In this document: positions 6,711 to 7,955 of the stretch, piece by piece
Layout of the letters: the number at the start of each line of letters is the position of its first letter
Numbering within the stretch: the stretch's first letter is position 1
Notes under the pieces: generated by a model
What the model was told of the DNA's origin: nothing
The model's input: the letters and a program-made list of their open reading frames with translations, nothing else
Databases searched by the model: none
NCBI GenBank assembly: GCA_964532865.1
Contig: CAZHJA010000042.1
Span: 1 to 7,955 of the forward strand
Direction of reading: 5' to 3'
Length of the DNA: 7,955 bases
Origin: CAZHJA01 sp964532865
GTDB lineage: Bacteria > Patescibacteriota > Microgenomatia > UBA1406 > GWC2-37-13
Translations under genes and position numbers: made by a program

Positions 6711-7586
6711 TTAATTTAGATAAGTTTCTTCAATTATATTATCCATGTTATTTTTTTGATCTACCCAGCCCATATTCAGAGGCTTGTTAATTTCTGGCTC
6801 TGCTTTAGGCTTTTTGGCAAAGAATACTGGTTGATAGTCTTTCATTTGCCAAGCGATTGCACAAGCTATTAAAATATCAAAATGTCTTGTTGTAAGGCGA
6901 GGATCTGTACTCTTATCCATTAAATCGTTTCTAGTGTAAGCTCTAAGCTCATTAACTAAATTCTCATCTGGTATCTCAAGTAGGTTATTCTTAACTGCTA
7001 CTGCAAGAGATAAAAGCATATTCCCTTTATTCCCACCTGTTGTTTTCCAACCCCACTCAGTTGCTACATTTTCTTTAATGAATTTATCATCTCTTTGCGT
7101 TATAAATAAATTAGCGTTTTGTTGTTTTAGTATTAAAATGCACTCGGTAAAGATATTATTCTCTGGGGCTGATACACAACCACCATAAATATCCTGTTGT
7201 CTTTTTATTTCTCCACCAAAATTCTCTGGCTTAATTGTATTACTTGCGTATGTTGCTACAACTCTAGCTGGTTTGGAACTAAAATCTATAAATACACTTG
7301 TTGAACTGTCTAGTCCTAAACCACCAGCTACATCATGACCACTTGCATAAAAATGTGTTTCTTCATAAGGATAGAATGTGTTAAAACCAAGTGGATCTAC
7401 CTCTGGCTCAAATGTATTCATTGCATTTAATATCTCCCTATCAAACACTATGTCATAACTAGCACTAGGCTCACAGTTATGTAATATCGCATTTTCAACA
7501 ACATAACTATTATCATCTTCTACTTCAAGATTATAAACCAAACCTTTATACTTTGACTGTACTATTTTTTGTATTGAATAAAGCAT
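6711..7586 (-). CDS. terL: Large terminase C-terminal (nuclease) half, preceded in frame by an intein C-terminal segment
   Basis: The frame from ATG 7586 encodes 37 residues of intein end, then 254 residues of terminase starting at Cys (7475-7473). Counted from that Cys, the extein has the RNase H-like nuclease motifs of TerL: Asp48 in GHDVAGG with Asp56, Glu105 in APENN, and Asp200 in HFDILIACAIA. GWKTTGGNKGNML at 142-154 is also typical. This domain cuts concatemeric DNA during packaging. The ATPase half (Walker A and B) is absent and should lie beyond the right edge with the first intein half. The frame is closed by TAA at 7595-7593, two codons before the ATG, so this half is either translated separately and joined by protein trans-splicing, or reached by a frameshift. 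The start lacks a Shine-Dalgarno sequence, as do its neighbours. Confidence 0.85.
   Translation of the reverse strand: MLYSIQKIVQSKYKGLVYNLEVEDDNSYVVENAILHNCEPSASYDIVFDREILNAMNTFEPEVDPLGFNTFYPYEETHFYASGHDVAGGLGLDSSTSVFIDFSSKPARVVATYASNTIKPENFGGEIKRQQDIYGGCVSAPENNIFTECILILKQQNANLFITQRDDKFIKENVATEWGWKTTGGNKGNMLLSLAVAVKNNLLEIPDENLVNELRAYTRNDLMDKSTDPRLTTRHFDILIACAIAWQMKDYQPVFFAKKPKAEPEINKPLNMGWVDQKNNMDNIIEETYLN
7476..7586 (-). other. Intein C-terminal segment (IntC-like, blocks F and G) in the terminase frame
   Basis: These 37 codons read from MLYSIQKIV through YKGLVYNLEVEDDNSYVV to ENAILHN, directly followed by Cys. The VYNLEVEDD stretch is intein block F, and ILHN plus Cys is block G with the terminal Asn and the +1 nucleophile. 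Block F ends Asn-Ser where many inteins have His-x-Phe, a minor variation. All residues expected for Asn cyclisation and transesterification are present. The length of 37 residues with its own ATG is what split inteins such as DnaE or gp41-type C-halves show. The segment overlaps the last 41 bases of the HNH gene in another frame. Splicing is inferred from motifs. Confidence 0.85.
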
Positions 7587-7955
7587 TTGATTTTATTGTT
7601 ATAGCATCTTGTATTGACCATCCTCTTTTTAATCTCTTACCAACAAGAGAACCTGCACCACCTAATTTTTTACTAATATAGCTTATGCAAATACCATTTA
7701 TCTTTCTGCTACTTCTTCTATTTTCACTCTGTTGTATCCTTGTAGCCCAATGGCAATTTTCTTTACAATAATTTCCATCATTATCAATTCTATCAATACT
7801 TCTTCCTTTTGGTATTTCCCCCATATCATTATAAAAAGCCATAAAATCTTTTTTCCATTCATCACACACCGTTATACCTCTTCCTCCATAATCTTTAAAC
7901 TTCTTATACTTTTTATTAAAGCAACGCTGTTTCATTCCGCTCCAAATTGACCATT
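7546..7955 (-). CDS. HNH homing endonuclease within or between the intein halves (partial at right edge)
   Basis: The frame is open to the right edge and reads ...WSIWSGMKQRC at its visible start. Homologous phage HNH proteins carry 'Y.iWsgMkqRC' here, so the Met at 7935 is probably internal and the true start lies outside. Counting from that Met, KDYGGRGITVCDEW spans 14-27. SIDRIDNDGNY and NCHWAT at 46-65 form the HNH core (Asn52, Asn55 and Asn60 region, with Cys24, Cys57 and Cys61 as possible structural or metal residues). SKKLGGAGSLVGKRLKRGWSIQDAIT at 88-113 is the usual C-terminal DNA-binding tail. The family cuts DNA to spread itself or its host intein. The stop at 7548-7546 falls in another frame inside the intein C-segment. 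The domain therefore looks complete at its C-terminus rather than fused to the intein. Confidence 0.85.
   Translation of the reverse strand, partial: WSIWSGMKQRCFNKKYKKFKDYGGRGITVCDEWKKDFMAFYNDMGEIPKGRSIDRIDNDGNYCKENCHWATRIQQSENRRSSRKINGICISYISKKLGGAGSLVGKRLKRGWSIQDAITIKSNALFNTKNSTVKV

Noticed and set aside
7732..7950. Plus-strand open frame opposite the HNH gene
   Set aside because: Antisense shadow of a strongly supported HNH domain, with no motif of its own.
7476..7955. Group I intron carrying an HNH gene in the terminase
   Set aside because: The sequence just before the extein encodes clear intein blocks F and G ending His-Asn-Cys in the terminase frame, which an intron would not need.
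1..7955. tRNA genes, CRISPR arrays, insertion sequences or attachment sites
   Set aside because: No cloverleaf-like segment, no regularly spaced repeats, no transposase and no long terminal repeats were seen; the non-coding space totals only a few hundred bases.

Overview
The window is the head-morphogenesis part of a tailed double-stranded DNA phage or prophage (Caudoviricetes). It is AT-rich and every supported gene lies on the minus strand, so transcription runs from base 7955 towards base 1. Read that way the order is: HNH endonuclease (open at the right edge), large terminase C-terminal half preceded by an intein C-terminal segment, portal, a membrane-anchored beta-rich protein, a 45-residue basic protein, a 104-residue protein, a HeH/SAP-like protein, a PPP-type metallophosphatase, a scaffold-like protein, the major capsid protein (SU10/DUF5309-like), two hairpins, and the first 30 codons of a second homing-type endonuclease that runs off the left edge. 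Genes are packed tightly: gaps are 1 to 41 bases inside the operon and several genes overlap.

The host is uncertain. Starts lack Shine-Dalgarno sequences and sit behind A/T-rich leaders. The phosphatase resembles a group I associate with Bacteroidetes, and Bacteroidetes commonly lack Shine-Dalgarno signals. The membrane-anchored protein instead reminds me of surface proteins from candidate-phyla (Patescibacteria) metagenomes. Both are impressions, not assignments. TGG codes Trp throughout, and no gene needs a reassigned stop codon.

The gene products fit one job: terminase packages DNA through the portal into a capsid built from the major capsid protein on the scaffold. The small proteins between portal and scaffold are probably accessory head or connector proteins.

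The most interesting part is bases 7476-7955. The visible terminase coding frame starts with a 37-residue intein C-terminal segment that ends His-Asn and is followed by Cys as the first extein residue. This segment has its own ATG, has an in-frame TAA two codons upstream, and overlaps in another frame the end of an HNH endonuclease gene. That is the expected layout of a 'fractured' gene: a split intein whose halves are separated by a homing endonuclease gene. The alternative is an ordinary intein broken by one base at an A6 run. The intein N-terminal half lies beyond the window, so the two cannot be separated here.
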